Positions 62,501-64,000 of a stretch of DNA of 64,000 nt are shown here, in pieces. Source of the DNA: an uncultured Alphaproteobacteria bacterium (GTDB lineage: Bacteria; Pseudomonadota; Alphaproteobacteria; Micropepsales; Micropepsaceae); contig CADEFU010000003.1 of assembly GCA_902826695.1 (NCBI GenBank), forward strand, positions 1 through 64,000. Direction: 5' to 3'. The number at the start of each line of letters is the position of its first letter. The stretch's first letter is position 1. The notes beneath the pieces were generated by a model, which made no database searches, was not told where the DNA came from, and saw only the letters and a program-made list of their open reading frames with translations. The translations under genes were made by a program, and so were the position numbers.

Positions 62501-62659
62501 CGGCAGTAGGATCAAGATGGCGATCAGGACGACGGGCACCAGCAACGCCCACCGCAATACGCGCCACGTCACCCAGGGCCGCAGGCGCGCGCCGACCGGC
62601 GCCAACGCATCCGCCAGCGCCTTCCAATTTCCCCACTTAGCGAGCAGCTCTTGAATCAT
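59537..62659 (-). CDS. Large AsmA family protein
   Basis: The product is 1040 residues. After an N-terminal membrane helix (ALLVPVVLIAILILLPFLIPV) the canonical AsmA start follows: YKEQIIAQARSATGRELKIDGDLRLSFWPSFGVRVEKVSFANA. The middle contains at least three tandem copies of a ~73-residue unit (core LPGTRGFGPMTLSGTISTS, then FKDARLAVDGDVL). The C-terminal AsmA part is LSGIRAEPLLTDAAGFNRLSGIGNITLKLAAAG, then DGAIKGANLAEIARTIQSVL. A Pro/Gln-rich tail ends in VQPEDVLKGLFGQ. AsmA-like proteins act in phospholipid transport and outer-membrane homeostasis at the inner membrane. The start follows the usual hydrophobic helix. Confidence 0.9.
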   Translation of the reverse strand: MIQELLAKWGNWKALADALAPVGARLRPWVTWRVLRWALLVPVVLIAILILLPFLIPVSVYKEQIIAQARSATGRELKIDGDLRLSFWPSFGVRVEKVSFANAAGAVEPQMATMDTMIIGAELLPLLSGSLRVTEVRFVKPVINLEIDKAGRGNWLFDTGTAAAAAPADKTAAGGEISFADARIDDGVLTYRDARSGTVQRIDAIDVVVRLPSLDEPMTIDGGLTWNKEAIDIDASIADPRSLSSGGRSDLKFKAGGDVMTAAFDGTFDAAGNVAAGTVDFGTSSVKRLAAWVGASAGDADRFGAIKVSGSVTVRPDVIALKDAKFSAGGELVQATFTGTVDTTNNRIAGVVEGRTASVRELAKLAGAALPGSNGFGPATVSGPFSFVAGRLAFNKAKFSVDGKGFEATFTGALNTATGGLAGTIDARSDSARQLAGRVGAALPGTRGFGPMTLSGTISTSTGRVAFKDARLAVDGDVLRTGFTGILETSTGKISGIVDLRSSSARELAARTGFALPGVRGLGPLTVTGALSATPGRIAFNDARLTVDGDVLNANFTGVFETAGAKVAGKVALRSSSARQLAARAGIELPEGQGFGALAISGALNSTPQRIAFDNARISLDGMNGSGDLTLTTGARTYAKANLALDRLDLNQYTGGGGPRGSGGTIPPWSESAIDFAPLRAVDADLAFVVDALSAGGLRIGRSALDFDLRAGKLRAALKQMALYGGNGTGTITLNGAGATPDVGIDLALSGIRAEPLLTDAAGFNRLSGIGNITLKLAAAGRSQQAMMRSLDGTVQIKFEDGAIKGANLAEIARTIQSVLTGAATGAAAKTDFAELSGSLIVQNGVGRNEDLKLLNPFVRLSGAGVVDVGNQALNYRVEPRAVRSLEGQGGKSDLRGVGIPFKIKGPWSKLSYSPDLTGVTTGVIDSIVQGRDPLEDLKTQTGLDELFGKKKKPPVPQPETPQQGQPQPSQPAPQEPTPAPQPQSPPAEPQPQDAPAPPAAQDEQGVPPNPQQEGAAQPQKPAPKRKVQPEDVLKGLFGQ

Positions 62660-62805
62660 TGCGGTAACTTAGGCGCACCGCGTGGCAGAATCACGGCCCC
62701 GATGCGCGCAATTTGCGGCGCATTGCCTCGGTGGTGATAAAACCTGTGAGCGGACGTTCCCAAATCCGGCCCAACGCGAAGGGTCAAGTGGCTCGGACCT
62801 TCGCC

Positions 62806-64000
62806 TTAAGCGACGCTCAACACGGGCCGCGACCGACCGGTGCTGCGCAAATTTTGCTGTGATGCCCTCAAAGTCTCGACCAGCGCCCGGGCATCGCTGC
62901 TGGTGAGGTCGCGGATGCGCAAGCCACCCGCCGGTGCGCCAGCGCTATCGATGGCGACGGTCGCGAGATCGAGCCGCCGCTGTACGGGGCCGGTGTTGAG
63001 CGAGATTGATTGAATGTTGGCGACAGGCAGCAGCCAGTGATCTTGCGAGAACCAGCCTTCGCGGACATGAAGGACATCGCCCTCCAATCGCCAACCATGC
63101 GGCCTCGCCGCGATCAATTGCACGACTCCGATCACGACGGGGAGCGGCAACCCCCACCACGCCGGCGGATAGATGAAGCCTGCCGCCAACAAAATCAGCG
63201 CCAGCGGCAGCGCCTCGGTCAGCGCCTCTCGCCATCGATGAAGTGGTGCAACCGGCGCGAAACGCTCCGGCGCAATCCGTTCAAAGCGCCCGGCAAGCGC
63301 AAGGACCCTCTCCGTCTCGCTAGCGTTCGCGAGTGGCGCCAGATCCTGCATGCCGCCGATCGCGCTTCCGCCCATGGTCTGCACGTCCACACCGCACAAG
63401 CCATAACGGCGTTTCAGCCAATGGGCGCCGGTCCGCGCGGCTTGGATACGCCGGAGCGGGATGGCGACCTCGCTGCGTGTCAGCAACCCGCGCACCCGCC
63501 GCAGGGTTCGGCCGTCGACCGACAAGGTGAAGCCGTAGTTGCGCACGAACATCTCGATCACGCCCGCGACGGTCCCCAGCAATAGGAACAGCACGAGCGC
63601 CAGCACGACCGTCACGGGACTGACAAAGCCCAAGATCTCTTGCTGATGCAGCCCGATCCATTCTTCGATGTCGTCCATCGACCAAGGCAGCAGCTCGTCA
63701 AAATACTGGATCGCGCCGACGATAACGACGAGCCAGATCACCGAGAAATTGAACAGCCCAGCCTGAAGAATACGCGGGACCGTCATCTGGAACACCGGCG
63801 GCAGCTCGGCCGCCTCGTCATCGAGAGATGTCGCCGCCACCATGCCCCGCCGCGCCCTGATCTCGTCGCGCAAGGCGAGAGCGTCCGCGAGCGCGATCGA
63901 GTCGAGCAGCCCCTCGTCGCTGCCCGAGGCCCCCGTCTCCAACTTGACTTTCGCGAGCCCCAAAGCGCGGGCGAGCGGACCACGCTCGATGTCGACGTCT
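62806..64000 (-). CDS. PH-domain (YdbT-like, DUF304) membrane protein, 5' part beyond window
   Basis: The frame stays open to the window end, and its first visible residues (DVDIERGPLARALGLAKVKLETGASG) are an internal part of YdbT-type proteins. The N-terminus is therefore missing and the TTG at 63963 is not the start. Visible features are paired membrane helices (ILQAGLFNFSVIWLVVIVGAI; VTVVLALVLFLLLGTVAG), then a bPH_2 domain (YGFTLSVDGRTLRRVRGLLTRSEVAIPLRRIQAAR), a second helix pair and a last bPH_2 domain (WRLEGDVLHVREGWFSQDHWLLPVANIQSISL). Function is unknown in most bacteria. It lies 147 bp from the AsmA gene. Confidence 0.9.
   Translation of the reverse strand, partial: DVDIERGPLARALGLAKVKLETGASGSDEGLLDSIALADALALRDEIRARRGMVAATSLDDEAAELPPVFQMTVPRILQAGLFNFSVIWLVVIVGAIQYFDELLPWSMDDIEEWIGLHQQEILGFVSPVTVVLALVLFLLLGTVAGVIEMFVRNYGFTLSVDGRTLRRVRGLLTRSEVAIPLRRIQAARTGAHWLKRRYGLCGVDVQTMGGSAIGGMQDLAPLANASETERVLALAGRFERIAPERFAPVAPLHRWREALTEALPLALILLAAGFIYPPAWWGLPLPVVIGVVQLIAARPHGWRLEGDVLHVREGWFSQDHWLLPVANIQSISLNTGPVQRRLDLATVAIDSAGAPAGGLRIRDLTSSDARALVETLRASQQNLRSTGRSRPVLSVA

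Overview
The window is GC-rich, densely coded chromosomal DNA of an alphaproteobacterium. The rRNA sequences, the YpfJ-type zincin, a large TonB-dependent receptor, an Opp-type and a polyamine-type ABC operon, and many TPR-enzyme fusions fit this class. Caulobacterales/Hyphomonadaceae-like bacteria are my best guess, from overall gene style only. No phage, insertion sequence, CRISPR array or plasmid gene is visible.

Layout. 1-600: 3' end of a 23S rRNA gene, a 5S rRNA gene and the operon terminator. 0.6-6.1 kb (minus strand): small exported or membrane proteins, a DUF885 metallopeptidase-like protein, an outer-membrane barrel, a very acidic repeat protein and an inner-membrane DUF457-like protein. 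6.2-9.7 kb: initiator tRNA-Met, a YcaQ-like DNA glycosylase starting 4 nt after it, a PPK2 kinase, and a PadR regulator with its membrane partner. 10-16.3 kb: envelope proteins (papain-like exported protein, polysaccharide deacetylase, zincin, SppA). 16.4-31.2 kb: a methyltransferase-pyruvyltransferase fusion, a TPR-glycosyltransferase, an adenylate cyclase-RDD fusion, a 1029-residue TonB receptor, then two convergent operons of TPR/Fe(II) hydroxylases and sulfotransferase-like enzymes. This is the part most likely to hold an undescribed modification system.

31.3-41.7 kb: three tandem paralogous oligopeptide-binding proteins sharing an unusual aromatic C-terminal tail, and oppBCDF, which lacks a binding protein of its own and probably uses them. 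41.9-45.6 kb: a Gfo/Idh/MocA oxidoreductase divergent from an aldo-keto reductase plus SsuD-like monooxygenase pair. 45.6-50.4 kb: LemA with an M48 protease, a class III CoA-transferase, a RibD/DHFR-like reductase and a SIMPL protein. 50.5-54.4 kb: a TetR regulator divergent from carotenoid oxygenase, a di-iron beta-lactamase-fold protein and nitronate monooxygenase, with two putative TetR operators between the divergent starts. 54.4-59.4 kb: a polyamine-type ABC operon with an extended ATPase and a membrane-tethered binding protein. 59.5-64 kb: a large AsmA protein with internal repeats and a PH-domain membrane protein cut by the window end.

Start codons were re-chosen from ribosome-binding sites, signal peptides and overlaps. 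Functional calls rest on motif recognition by eye, not on database searches.
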